Shown here piece after piece: positions 54,956-63,952 of a DNA stretch of 64,000 nucleotides; position 1 is the stretch's first letter, and every line of letters begins with the position of its first letter. The position numbers and the translations under genes are program-made. The stretch is from assembly GCF_021391535.1 (NCBI RefSeq), contig NZ_CP090066.1, forward strand, positions 2,865,501 through 2,929,500, read 5' to 3'. The stretch is from Aurantimonas sp. HBX-1. Lineage in GTDB: Bacteria; Pseudomonadota; Alphaproteobacteria; Rhizobiales; Rhizobiaceae. The notes under the pieces were generated by a model that was given only the letters and a program-made list of their open reading frames with translations, had not been told where the DNA came from and ran no database searches.

Positions 54956-55094
54956 CGTCGAGATTCCCGTTTCGCCCGTCGAAGGCGCCGGCCGCCCGCC
55001 AGGCGATCGGCGTCCGGCCGCACCCATGCTGTCATGCGGCTGTCACAGGGCGTTGGCCATAGGAGCTTTCCGACTTCAAGGAAAGGTTCTCGCC

Positions 55095-57278
55095 ATGTCC
55101 CGTCCCGCCTCGTCGCCCCTCGCCATCGCGCTGCTCGCCTCCAGCGTCCTCGCCGGTTCCGGCGCGGCGCTCGCCGACCCGGTGTTCAACCGCATCGCAT
55201 CCTTCCCGGTCGCGTCCAACCTGCCCTCCGACATGCCCGCCGAGACCCAGACCTCGTCGGAGATCATCGCGGCGAGCCAGGACGGCAACCTTTTGATCTA
55301 CTCCGACAGCCCGGCCGGCGGCATCGGCATGGTCGACATCACCGACCCGCGCGCGCCCAAGGCCGCCGGCTTCATGGCGATGGAAGGCGAACCGACCTCG
55401 GTCGCCGTCGCGGGACCGGACGCGCTTGTCGGCGTCAACACGTCGGAGAACTTCACCGCGCCCTCCGGCCGGCTTGCGGTGGTGAATCTCGCTACGAAGG
55501 CGGAGACGGCGTCCTGCGATCTCGGCGGCCAGCCGGATTCGGTCGCCGTCGCCAAGGACGGCGCCTACGCCGCGGTCGCCATCGAGAACGAGCGCGACGA
55601 GGACCTGAACGACGGCGAGATCCCGCAGATGCCGGCCGGCAACCTGGTGATCTTCAAGCTGACCGACGGCGTGCCGGACTGCGCCTCCATGGTGACGGTC
55701 GACCTCACCGGCCTCGCCGAGGTCGCGCCGAGCGATCCGGAGCCGGAATATGTCGACTTCAACGATGCCGGCGAGATCGTCGTGTCGATGCAGGAGAACA
55801 ACCATTTCGCGATCGTCGACGCCGCCACCGGCAAGGTGACGGCTAACTTCTCGGCCGGCGCGGTGAGCCTCGAGGGGATCGACGTCGAGGACGACAGCAA
55901 GCTCGACTTCACCGGCAGCCAGGCTGACGTGAAGCGCGAGCCGGACACCGTGCAGTGGATCGACGACGACCGCTTCATCTCCGCCAACGAAGGCGACTAC
56001 GAAGGCGGCTCGCGCTCCTTCACCGTGTGGAACAAGGACGGCACCGTCGCCTACGAATCCGGCCCGGCCTTCGAGCACGAGGTGATCCGCGCCGGCCACT
56101 ATCCGGACAAGCGGTCGGACGCCAAGGGCGTCGAGCCCGAGGGCCTGGAAGTCGCGACCTTCGGCGACGCGACCTACGCCTTCGTCCTCTCCGAGCGCGG
56201 CTCGGCGGTCGGCGTCTACCGCCTCGGCGAGGGCGACCCGGAGTTCCTGCAGCTGCTGCCGTCCGGCATCGCGCCGGAAGGCGCCATCGCCATCCCGTCG
56301 CGCAATCTCCTCGTCACCTCCAACGAGGAAGACCTCGTCGAGGACGGCGGCGCGCGCTCGCATGTGATGATCTACGAGCGGGCCGAGAGCGAGCCGGCCT
56401 ATCCGACGATCGTGTCCGATGACCAGGACGGGGCCCCGGTCGGATGGGGCGCGCTGTCGGGCCTTGCGGCGGATCCCGAGGACGCGAGCCGGCTCTACGC
56501 CGTCAGCGATTCCTTCTACGAGAACCAGCCGGCGATGTTCACCATCGACGCATCGGCCAAGCCCGCCCGCATCACCGCAAAGACCGTCATCACCCGTGAC
56601 GGCCAGCCGGCCGAGAAGCTCGACCTCGAGGGTATCGCGCCCGCGGCGGACGGCGGATTCTGGCTTGCCAGCGAGGGCGACGCGGAGAAGGAAATCCCGC
56701 ACCAGCTGCTGCGCGTCGATGCGGATGGCGCGATCGTCGAGGAAGTCCCCTTCCCCGAGGCGCTCGTCGCGGGCGCGACGCGCTTCGGCGCGGAAGGCGT
56801 GACGATGGACGGCGACACGCTGTGGGTGGCGATCCAGCGCGAGTGGAAGGACGATCCGAAGGGTTCGGTGAAGCTGCTCGCCTATGACACGGCGTCGAAG
56901 GAATGGAGCGCCGTGCTCTATCCCCTGGAAAGCGCCGAGGCCGGCTGGGTCGGGCTGTCGGAGATCACCGCGCATGGCGATCATCTCTACGTGCTGGAGC
57001 GCGACAACCAGATCGGCGCGGCGGCGAAGCTGAAGAAGCTCTACCGCGTCGCCGTGGCCGACCTCGCCCCGGCGGCGATCGGCGGCGAACTGCCGACGGT
57101 GGCCAAGCAGGAAGTCCACGACTTCATCCCGGATCTCCAGGCAAACGGCGGCTACGTGGTCGACAAGATCGAGGGCTTCACGATCGCCGCCGACGGCACC
57201 GGCTACGCCGTCACCGACAATGACGGCGTCGACGACTCCTCGGGCGAGACGCTGTTCTTCCCGATCGGCAAGATGTAA
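55095..57278 (+). CDS. Secreted esterase-like/phytase-like protein
   Basis: This 727-residue exported protein has a signal peptide (ends GAALA-DP). The N-terminal half is a beta-propeller-like domain of surface type (MVDITDPRAPKAAGFMAM repeats). The C-terminal half matches the 'esterase-like activity of phytase' family: GWGALSGLAADPEDASRLYAVSDS, LDLEGIAPAADGGFWLASEGD, and VLERDNQIG. It may release phosphate from phytate-like or other phosphoesters in the periplasm. GAAAGG precedes the ATG. It begins the block inserted between ybgC and ruvB. Confidence 0.85.
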   Translation: MSRPASSPLAIALLASSVLAGSGAALADPVFNRIASFPVASNLPSDMPAETQTSSEIIAASQDGNLLIYSDSPAGGIGMVDITDPRAPKAAGFMAMEGEPTSVAVAGPDALVGVNTSENFTAPSGRLAVVNLATKAETASCDLGGQPDSVAVAKDGAYAAVAIENERDEDLNDGEIPQMPAGNLVIFKLTDGVPDCASMVTVDLTGLAEVAPSDPEPEYVDFNDAGEIVVSMQENNHFAIVDAATGKVTANFSAGAVSLEGIDVEDDSKLDFTGSQADVKREPDTVQWIDDDRFISANEGDYEGGSRSFTVWNKDGTVAYESGPAFEHEVIRAGHYPDKRSDAKGVEPEGLEVATFGDATYAFVLSERGSAVGVYRLGEGDPEFLQLLPSGIAPEGAIAIPSRNLLVTSNEEDLVEDGGARSHVMIYERAESEPAYPTIVSDDQDGAPVGWGALSGLAADPEDASRLYAVSDSFYENQPAMFTIDASAKPARITAKTVITRDGQPAEKLDLEGIAPAADGGFWLASEGDAEKEIPHQLLRVDADGAIVEEVPFPEALVAGATRFGAEGVTMDGDTLWVAIQREWKDDPKGSVKLLAYDTASKEWSAVLYPLESAEAGWVGLSEITAHGDHLYVLERDNQIGAAAKLKKLYRVAVADLAPAAIGGELPTVAKQEVHDFIPDLQANGGYVVDKIEGFTIAADGTGYAVTDNDGVDDSSGETLFFPIGKM

Positions 57279-57297
57279 CCGACTGCCGCAAGCCAGG

Positions 57298-57326
57298 AAG
57301 GGCCGCCACGAGGGCGGCCCTTTTTG
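57298..57326 (+). terminator. Rho-independent terminator after the phytase-like gene
   Basis: The nine-base-pair hairpin AGGGCCGCC/GGCGGCCCT with loop ACGAG is followed by five T. It is 20 bases after the stop. Confidence 0.85.
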
Positions 57327-57362
57327 TTTCGGCGCTGGTTGGCGCGGCGCGTGTCGAAGGCG

Positions 57363-59021
57363 TCACTGTGCCGGAGCAGCGCCGCCCGCAGCCGCCCTGC
57401 TCGGCACCGGCGGCATCGGCGGCGCGAAGAGCGGCCCGGCATAGGACTGGCACTTGCCGGTCGTGCCCTCCGGCGCGATGCAGCTGGCGTTGAGCATCCC
57501 CCAGACGAAGTCCATCTGCAGCGAGCGCATGGCGTTGGTGCCGCCGGCGAAGAACCATTCGGGCTCCGGCGCGCCGTTCACCGTCTGGTTCAGGCCGAAG
57601 ATGTTGAGGTCGCTGCGGGCACCGACGCCGGGGACGCCGGGATTGCCGAAGGCGTCGGGCCCGGCCTGAGCATGGCATGTGATGCAGGAGGCAGAATCGA
57701 CGAAGCCGCCTTCGGTGATCGACTGGCCGTTATGTGTGGGCATGCCGGAGGCGGTGACGAACTCGGTCTGCGAGGCCTTCAGGCGATAGCTCCGCCAGGC
57801 CGGGTCGGCGGCCGAGGGCACGTTCGGATCGGCGGGCCCGGTCCCCGTCGCGATCCCCATCGCCTGCATCAGCCCGTCGAGCTCGGGCGAGATGACCTCG
57901 CCGGTCTCCTCGACCGTGTAGGCGGTGCCGAGCTCGTAGACGATGTCGGCGGTGGAATCCTCGGAGTTCTCGGTCTTCGGCGGGATGAAGTTCTGGCCGA
58001 AGCTGCGCCCGTCCACCGTCACACCCGCGGCGCTGAAGCCGTAGGAATCGTTGCAGCCGATGAAGTCGCAGCGGCCGAGATTGCCGACATGCTCGATCGC
58101 GTACCAGTGCCAGTTCGGGATCGCCTTCGAGGCCGCCGTGATCCCGACGAGGTAATACAGCTCGGGTTCCTCGTCGCCCGGCGCGAGGGTCTCCTCGATC
58201 AGCAGCGTGACGTAGGGCGCCGTCGGGTTGTTGGGCGGATCGAGCGGCTGGCCGCTGCCGTCGGTTCGCTGGATGAGCCCCTTCTGGAGCATCTCCGACT
58301 GGCTGAGATAGTCGACCTTGAACATCACCGCATCGGGCGGATAGTCGACCGCCAGCGCCTCGTTCTGGTACGGCGCGTTGGTCGAGATCCAGTCCTGCAT
58401 CGCGGTGAAGCGGGCGCCGAGACCCTCCTTGTTGTAGAGGTTCTGCTCGAAGCTGTAGCGGATGAACGGCCGGTTGCGGTAGACGATCTCGGCTTCCTCC
58501 TGGCGCAGCACCCGCGCCGGGTCGAGCCGGTCGAGGAAGTCGTGGGAATGGCTGGAGGCCGGCCGCGCCACCGTCACCGGCGGCGGGTTGGACCAGTCGG
58601 GCGGATAATAGGGGCACCCCGCGGCCGGCGCCTCGCCGAGCGGCGGCGTCTCGGCGAACACCGCCGGGTCGCAGCAATCGGCGGGCGAGCCCTCGCGGCC
58701 GCAGAGCGGCTTCGGGTCGGCCACCCAGATCGTCTGGTCGGTTCCCCAAGTCCAGAACTCCTGGTCGATCGCCGAGAGGAACGAGGTCCAGCCGAAGGCG
58801 TCCGGACAGGACATGGCGGGGCTAGCGATGCCGTCGGGCCAGGTCGCCGATCCGCCGGCAAAACCGGGGCGGCAGTCCGGCCCGTCGCGCCGGTCGGCGA
58901 GGAAATAGGCCGCCTGCTGGACCTGGTTCGGCCCCGGCTGCTCCTGCGCCTGCGCGGCCTGGCCCGCCGCCAGCATGGCGGTGGCAGAGAGCAGCGACCG
59001 GACGATCGTTCTGTTGGACAT
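57363..59021 (-). CDS. Secreted protein with a CXXCH heme-c motif
   Basis: The 552-residue protein has a signal peptide (ends QAAQA-QE) and in its last quarter one c-type heme site, CITCH in ASCITCHAQAG, about residue 450. The rest is rich in Pro, Asp and aromatic residues (CPYYPPDWSNPP, YELGTAYTVEE) with scattered Cys in the first 150 residues, perhaps disulfides. I do not recognise the family beyond 'cytochrome-like'. GGGAGGAACC precedes the ATG at 59021. It is convergent with the phytase-like gene and 59 bases downstream of the EEP gene. Confidence 0.75.
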   Translation of the reverse strand: MSNRTIVRSLLSATAMLAAGQAAQAQEQPGPNQVQQAAYFLADRRDGPDCRPGFAGGSATWPDGIASPAMSCPDAFGWTSFLSAIDQEFWTWGTDQTIWVADPKPLCGREGSPADCCDPAVFAETPPLGEAPAAGCPYYPPDWSNPPPVTVARPASSHSHDFLDRLDPARVLRQEEAEIVYRNRPFIRYSFEQNLYNKEGLGARFTAMQDWISTNAPYQNEALAVDYPPDAVMFKVDYLSQSEMLQKGLIQRTDGSGQPLDPPNNPTAPYVTLLIEETLAPGDEEPELYYLVGITAASKAIPNWHWYAIEHVGNLGRCDFIGCNDSYGFSAAGVTVDGRSFGQNFIPPKTENSEDSTADIVYELGTAYTVEETGEVISPELDGLMQAMGIATGTGPADPNVPSAADPAWRSYRLKASQTEFVTASGMPTHNGQSITEGGFVDSASCITCHAQAGPDAFGNPGVPGVGARSDLNIFGLNQTVNGAPEPEWFFAGGTNAMRSLQMDFVWGMLNASCIAPEGTTGKCQSYAGPLFAPPMPPVPSRAAAGGAAPAQ

Positions 59022-59080
59022 GGTTCCTCCCGCGGATTGTTGTTGTCGCAACCGTACCGCGGATACCGCGGCGCGGCGAT

Positions 59081-59929
59081 TCAGGCGCCCGGCAGCACGG
59101 CGAGCACCGGCAGATGGTCCGACTGCAGCGATCCGGGCAGGTAGTTCGGCGGGATCTGGCAGGCCGTCGGCGCGACGCTGTCGAAGACGTAGTCGCCGGC
59201 CCGGTCGCCGGTGGCCAGGCCGCCGCCGGGTGCCTGCCAGTTGCCGTCGGACTTGCAGCAGGTGAACGGCGTCGTGCCGACTTGCACCGCGGCGGCGATG
59301 CCGGCCGCGGCCAGCGGCTGCCAGCTGGTGACGTTCAGCCGGCGGGCGTGCCAGTTCCAGTCCGCCTCGTTGAAGTCGCCGACCACGATGATCCGGTAGG
59401 CCTTCTCCGCCGCCGTCAGCGGCAGCGGCGCCGCCGCGGCGCCGAGGGCGCCGGCGAGGAAGCCGAAGTCCTGGTGATGGCCGGCATGGATGTTGATGAA
59501 GATGACGCCGCCGCCGCCCTGCCGGGCCGCGCAGACCAGGATCTGGAAGGGCCGGCCGCCCCCGACATTGCCGCAGACGGGTTCGTGGGAAAGGTCGTAG
59601 CGGCCGTCGTCGTAGTAGCTGACCATCAGCTCGTGACGGCTCTCGCTGTGCACCGCCGCCATCCGAAGCAGCGTGCGCGGGGCATAGGCGCGCCATTCGT
59701 ACCAGTTGCTGGCTTCCTGCAGCCCGATGAAGTCGAAGCCGTCCATGCCGAGCGCGTCGGGCATCGCGTCGATGCACTGGGAGACGTTCACGGCACAGCG
59801 GGTGAGGTGCGGGGCGCCCGGGACGAAGGTGCACAGGCGGCCGAGCGGCAGGCTGTCGCGGTGGCTCATGGCTTCCCAGCAGACATTGTAGCTGAGCACC
59901 AGCAGCGCATCCGTCCCGCCCGCGACCAT
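59081..59929 (-). CDS. Endonuclease/exonuclease/phosphatase (EEP) superfamily protein
   Basis: The 282-residue protein has the EEP metal-site order: LLVLSYNVCWEAM, FIGLQEAS with the catalytic Glu, INIHAGHH, VVGDFNEADW, and a C-terminal SDHLPVLA. Such proteins cut phosphodiesters or phosphomonoesters in nucleic acids, phosphoinositides or lipids. No signal peptide is clear, in contrast with the secreted gene next to it. GGAGGC precedes the ATG at 59929. With the phytase-like gene it hints at phosphorus turnover, but the substrate is unknown. Confidence 0.85.
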   Translation of the reverse strand: MVAGGTDALLVLSYNVCWEAMSHRDSLPLGRLCTFVPGAPHLTRCAVNVSQCIDAMPDALGMDGFDFIGLQEASNWYEWRAYAPRTLLRMAAVHSESRHELMVSYYDDGRYDLSHEPVCGNVGGGRPFQILVCAARQGGGGVIFINIHAGHHQDFGFLAGALGAAAAPLPLTAAEKAYRIIVVGDFNEADWNWHARRLNVTSWQPLAAAGIAAAVQVGTTPFTCCKSDGNWQAPGGGLATGDRAGDYVFDSVAPTACQIPPNYLPGSLQSDHLPVLAVLPGA

Positions 59930-60125
59930 GGCTGCGCCTCCGGTTACGTAGCGTAATATAGCAGCCGGTGCGGCAACTGGCCATCCGTCCCGCAGTGCGA
60001 GCCAGCGTCTCATCGGTCACTGTCGGAAGGCAGCTGCCGCGCCAGACATCCACCCGATCGTTCGGGCGGCGCTTGCGCATGCCGGGTCGGGCCATATCTG
60101 CTGCGGCCTGACCACAAGGATCGTG

Positions 60126-61571
60126 ATGCGCGCGTTTGTCCAGCAATATTACCAGCGCGTCATCGCGAGCTACTGGTTCATCCCGTCACTGATGGCGGTC
60201 GGCGCGGCGGTGCTGGCCATTGTCCTCGTCGAGATCGACGCCCGCTTCGATATCAAGAGCTTCGGCGACGGCGCCTTCTTCTTCGCCACGCAGCCGGACG
60301 GGGCCCGCGCCATCCTCTCGGCGATCGGCGGATCAATGATCGGGGTGGCCGGCACCGTGTTCTCGGTCACCATGGCCGCGGTGGTGTTCGCGTCGGGCAG
60401 CTTCGGCCCGCGGCTCCTCACCAACTTCATGAACGACCGCGGCAACCAGGTCACGCTGGGGGTCTTCGTCGCCACCTTCGTCTACTGCATGCTGGTGCTG
60501 CGCAGCGTCCAGGACGGCTCGGACTCGGACGTCTACGGCACGATGTTCGTGCCCGACATCGCGGTGTTCGCGGCGATCATCCTCGCCGTCGCTTCGATCG
60601 GCGTGCTGATCTTCTTCATCCACCACGTCCCCTCGACCATCCACATCTCCAACGTCATCGCCGGGATCGGCAAGACGCTGATCCGGCACATCGAGGCGAA
60701 CTTCCCCGAGCCACGGGAGCGGTCCGCGGCCGCCGACGCGGTGGAAGCCCGCCACTGGCAGATCCCCGCCTGCTTCCGGAACGAGAGCGACCCGATGGCC
60801 GCCACCGTCCCCTACGCGGAAATCGCCTGCGACCGCGCCGGCTACCTGCAGGTCGTCGACCGGCAGACGCTGATCGAGGCGGCGCGCAATGCCGACATCG
60901 TGGTGCGGCTGAACTGCCGGACCGGCGAGTTCGTTCATGCCGGCCGCATCCTGTTCCATGCCTGGCCGAGCGAGCGGGTGTCAGACGAGACGCGACAGAA
61001 GCTGCTCGCCTCGATCGCCACGGGCAACGAGCGCACGCCCAGCGACGACCCGGTGTTCCTCATCGACGAGCTGGTGGAGATCGCCGCGAGGGCGCTGTCG
61101 CCCGGGATCAACGACCCGTTCACCGCGATCACCTGCCTCGACTGGCTGACCGCGGCGATGGCGGCGCTGGCCGGTCACGAGTTTCCCGATCCGCTGCACG
61201 ACGACGATGACGGAAGGCTGCGGGTGATCGACCGCCATCGCAGCTTCGACGACTATCTCGAACTGTCCTTCGGCCATGTCCGCCAGTATGCCGCCAGCGA
61301 CATGATCGCGGCCGAACGGTTCCTGAAAAGTCTTGCCGAGATCGTGCCGGCCTGCCGCAACGACGCGCAGCTCGCCGCAATCCGCTTCCAGATGCAGGCT
61401 TTCATGGCGCCGGCGCGCGCCGCCCATGCCGGCGCGGCGCTGGCGACGATCGACGCCGCCGGGGCGCGGCTGGATGCCAGCCTGCGGCATCCGCGCGGCC
61501 GGCTGCCGCCGCCCGGTCCCGCCGTGCCCGCGGCCGTGGCCTTGGGCACCGGCGAGCCGGCCGGACGCTGA
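60126..61571 (+). CDS. DUF2254 membrane protein
   Basis: This 481-residue protein matches DUF2254: four membrane helices in the first ~160 residues (FIPSLMAVGAAVLAIVLVEI, IGVAGTVFSVTMAAVVFASG, LGVFVATFVYCMLVL, and FAAIILAVASIGVLIFFIHHV) and a large cytoplasmic C-terminal domain with DYLELSFGHVRQYAA. Its function is not known, although channel-like roles have been suggested. It starts ATG at 60126 (GTG at 60123 is adjacent) and ends 19 bases before the ruvB stop, convergent. Confidence 0.88.
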   Translation: MRAFVQQYYQRVIASYWFIPSLMAVGAAVLAIVLVEIDARFDIKSFGDGAFFFATQPDGARAILSAIGGSMIGVAGTVFSVTMAAVVFASGSFGPRLLTNFMNDRGNQVTLGVFVATFVYCMLVLRSVQDGSDSDVYGTMFVPDIAVFAAIILAVASIGVLIFFIHHVPSTIHISNVIAGIGKTLIRHIEANFPEPRERSAAADAVEARHWQIPACFRNESDPMAATVPYAEIACDRAGYLQVVDRQTLIEAARNADIVVRLNCRTGEFVHAGRILFHAWPSERVSDETRQKLLASIATGNERTPSDDPVFLIDELVEIAARALSPGINDPFTAITCLDWLTAAMAALAGHEFPDPLHDDDDGRLRVIDRHRSFDDYLELSFGHVRQYAASDMIAAERFLKSLAEIVPACRNDAQLAAIRFQMQAFMAPARAAHAGAALATIDAAGARLDASLRHPRGRLPPPGPAVPAAVALGTGEPAGR

Positions 61572-61590
61572 ACCGGCGTCGGCGGACCGG

Positions 61591-62637
61591 TCAGACCGGG
61601 TCGCCGGGATCCTCGAACAGGCTCGCCTGCGAGCCCTGGTAGGTCGACGGCACCGCGAGGCCGATATGCTGGAAGGCGCGCTGCGTCAGCAGCCGGCCGC
61701 GCGGGGTGCGCTGCAGGAAGCCCTGCTGCAGGAGATAGGGCTCGACGATGTCCTCGATCGCGTCGCGCGGCTCCGACAGGGCCGCGGCAATGGTCTCGAT
61801 GCCGACCGGGCCGCCGCCGAAATTCAGCGCGATGAGGTCGAGATAGCGCCGGTCGAGCTGGTCGAGGCCGAGACTGTCGACCTCGAGCCGCGACAGCGCC
61901 TCGTCGGCGATGCGCCGGTCGACGATCGGCACGCCGGCGACGTCGGCGAAGTCGCGGACCCGGCGCAGCAGCCTTCCTGCGATGCGGGGCGTGCCGCGGG
62001 CGCGGCGGGCGATCTCGCGCGCGCCCTCCTCCGCCATGGCGAGCCCCATCAGCCGGGCGCCGCGCTTGACGATATGTTCCAGCTCCTCGACCGTATAGAA
62101 ATTCAGCCGCACCGGGATGCCGAAGCGGTCGCGCAGCGGCGTCGTCAGAAGGCCGAGCCGGGTGGTGGCGGCGACGAGGGTGAATTTCGACAGGTCGATC
62201 TTCACCGAGCGCGCCGCCGGGCCCTCGCCGATGATCAGGTCGAGCTGGAAATCCTCCATCGCCGGATAGAGGATCTCCTCGACCGCCGGGCTGAGCCGGT
62301 GGATCTCGTCGATGAACAGGACGTCGCGCTCTTCAAGGTTCGTGAGCAGCGCAGCGAGATCGCCGGCCTTGGCTATGACCGGGCCGGAAGTGGCGCGGAA
62401 ATTGACGCCGAGTTCCTTCGCCATGATCTGCGCCAGCGTCGTCTTGCCGAGGCCGGGCGGGCCGACGAACAGCACGTGGTCGAGCGCCTCGGCGCGATTG
62501 CGCGCCGCCTCGATGAACACCTTGAGATTGGCGCGCGCCGCGGCCTGGCCGACGAACTCGTCGAGGCGCTGCGGGCGCAGCGTCGTGTCGAGGTCCTCGC
62601 CGCGCTTTTCCGGCGTGATGATGCGGGTCTCGCTCAT
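61591..62637 (-). CDS. ruvB: Holliday junction branch migration helicase RuvB
   Basis: RuvB is the AAA+ motor that drives branch migration with RuvA. The 348-residue protein has Walker A GPPGLGKTTLAQI, Walker B LFIDEIHRLSP, sensor 1 VAATTRLGLLTTPLRDRFG, and the arginine finger segment ARRARGTPRIAGRLLRRVRD. The ATG at 62637 (MSETRI) is chosen over an upstream start adding seven residues. It follows ruvA after 46 bases. Confidence 0.98.
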   Translation of the reverse strand: MSETRIITPEKRGEDLDTTLRPQRLDEFVGQAAARANLKVFIEAARNRAEALDHVLFVGPPGLGKTTLAQIMAKELGVNFRATSGPVIAKAGDLAALLTNLEERDVLFIDEIHRLSPAVEEILYPAMEDFQLDLIIGEGPAARSVKIDLSKFTLVAATTRLGLLTTPLRDRFGIPVRLNFYTVEELEHIVKRGARLMGLAMAEEGAREIARRARGTPRIAGRLLRRVRDFADVAGVPIVDRRIADEALSRLEVDSLGLDQLDRRYLDLIALNFGGGPVGIETIAAALSEPRDAIEDIVEPYLLQQGFLQRTPRGRLLTQRAFQHIGLAVPSTYQGSQASLFEDPGDPV

Positions 62638-62683
62638 GGGCGGAGCGCTTCGCGCCAAGCGCCGGCGAAGTCAATCGCGCCGG

Positions 62684-63307
62684 TCATCGGCTGAGCGCCT
62701 TCAGCGCGAGGCGGATGAGGCTCGCCGAAGCGGCCGCGTCGTCACCGGCCTCCTTCACCGCGATCGCCACGGCGGAGGCGGCCTGGTCGCGCGGATAGCC
62801 GAGATTGACCAGCGCCGAGACGGCGTCGGCGATCGGGCCCGGCGCGACGCCGTCGCCAAGGCCGCGCTTCAGCGCGAAGGATTCGGCGTCGGCCGCACCG
62901 GAGAAGGCCGGCGCCTTGTCGCGCAGCTCGGCGACGATGCGGGCGGCGACCTTCGGCCCGACGCCGGGCGCGCGCGCCACCATCGCCTTGTCCTGAAGGG
63001 CCACGGCATTGGCGAGATCGCCGGTCGAGAGCGTGCCCAGCACCGCCAGCGCCACCTTGGCGCCGACCCCCTGGACGTTCTGCAGCAGGCGGAACCAGCC
63101 GCGCTCGGTCTCGCTGGCAAAGCCGTAGAGCCGGATCATGTCCTCGCGCACATAGGTCTCGATGAACAGCACCACGGCTTCGCCCACCCCGCCGAGCGAG
63201 GCGAGCGTGCGGGCGCCGCAGAATGCCACGTAGCCGACGCCGTGCACGTCGACGACCACGTGGTCCTCGGCGATCTCGTCGAGCGTGCCCTTCAGCTTGC
63301 CGATCAA
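62684..63307 (-). CDS. ruvA: Holliday junction branch migration protein RuvA
   Basis: RuvA binds four-way DNA junctions and recruits RuvB. The 207-residue protein has an OB-fold start (MIGKLKGTLDEIAEDHVVVDV-type), two helix-hairpin-helix motifs (VQGVGAKVALAVL and APGVGPKVAARIVAEL), and a C-terminal RuvB-binding domain with ALVNLGY. The pin residues lie in LYGFASETERGWFRLL. Confidence 0.97.
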   Translation of the reverse strand: MIGKLKGTLDEIAEDHVVVDVHGVGYVAFCGARTLASLGGVGEAVVLFIETYVREDMIRLYGFASETERGWFRLLQNVQGVGAKVALAVLGTLSTGDLANAVALQDKAMVARAPGVGPKVAARIVAELRDKAPAFSGAADAESFALKRGLGDGVAPGPIADAVSALVNLGYPRDQAASAVAIAVKEAGDDAAASASLIRLALKALSR

Positions 63308-63424
63308 GGATGGGTCTCCAGGCTGTTGCGGGCGCCCTGCCGACGGCAGGCACGAACGCGGTCGGGCAGCGCCCTGCGCGTCAGCGCCGCATCCCGGCTA
63401 GCACCCTGCGTCCGCCGGGCCAAG

Positions 63425-63952
63425 TCAGGACCGCCCGGCGCCGTCGAACGCCGCACGGGCGGCGGCCGACTGGCGATGATGGCCGTGGCAGATAGCGATG
63501 GCGATGGCGTCCGCCGCGTCGTCGGAGTCGAAGGTCGCCTTGGGCATCAGCACCTTCACCATCATGTGGATCTGCTTCTTGTCGCCATGGCCGACCCCGA
63601 TCACCGTCTTCTTGACCGCGTTCGGCGCGTATTCGGCCACCGGCAAGCCGGCCAGCGCCGGCACCAGCATGGCGATGCCGCGGGCCTGGCCGAGCTTCAG
63701 CGTCGCCACCGCGTCCTTGTTGACGAAGGTCTGCTCCACCGCCGCCTCGTGCGGCGCATGCGCCAGGATCACCGCGGTCAGTCCGTCATGCAGCGTCTTC
63801 AGGCGTGTGGCGAGGTCGGTCTTGGCATCCGACTTCACCGTGCCGCTGGCCACGAAGCGCAGCGAGTTGCCGATGATCTCGACCACCCCCCAGCCGGTAT
63901 TCCTCAGTCCCGGATCGATGCCGATGATGCGAATGACCCGCTCCTGCAACAT
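63425..63952 (-). CDS. ruvC: Crossover junction endodeoxyribonuclease RuvC
   Basis: RuvC resolves Holliday junctions by paired nicks. The 175-residue protein has IIGIDPGLRNTGWGVVE with the first catalytic Asp, VEQTFVNKDAVATLKLGQARG with the Glu, and DSDDAADAIAIAICHGHH with the final Asp cluster. It is the first gene of ruvC-ruvA-ruvB, 117 bases before ruvA. Confidence 0.97.
   Translation of the reverse strand: MLQERVIRIIGIDPGLRNTGWGVVEIIGNSLRFVASGTVKSDAKTDLATRLKTLHDGLTAVILAHAPHEAAVEQTFVNKDAVATLKLGQARGIAMLVPALAGLPVAEYAPNAVKKTVIGVGHGDKKQIHMMVKVLMPKATFDSDDAADAIAIAICHGHHRQSAAARAAFDGAGRS

Noticed and set aside
55032..57119. A 695-residue minus-strand frame opposite the phytase-like gene
   Set aside because: The composition (His, Arg, Asp, Val runs) is that of antisense coding DNA; no ribosome site.
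57363..60146. A 927-residue minus-strand frame covering the CXXCH gene and the EEP gene
   Set aside because: The real CXXCH protein starts at 59021 with signal peptide and ribosome site; the rest is a shadow of the EEP gene in another frame.
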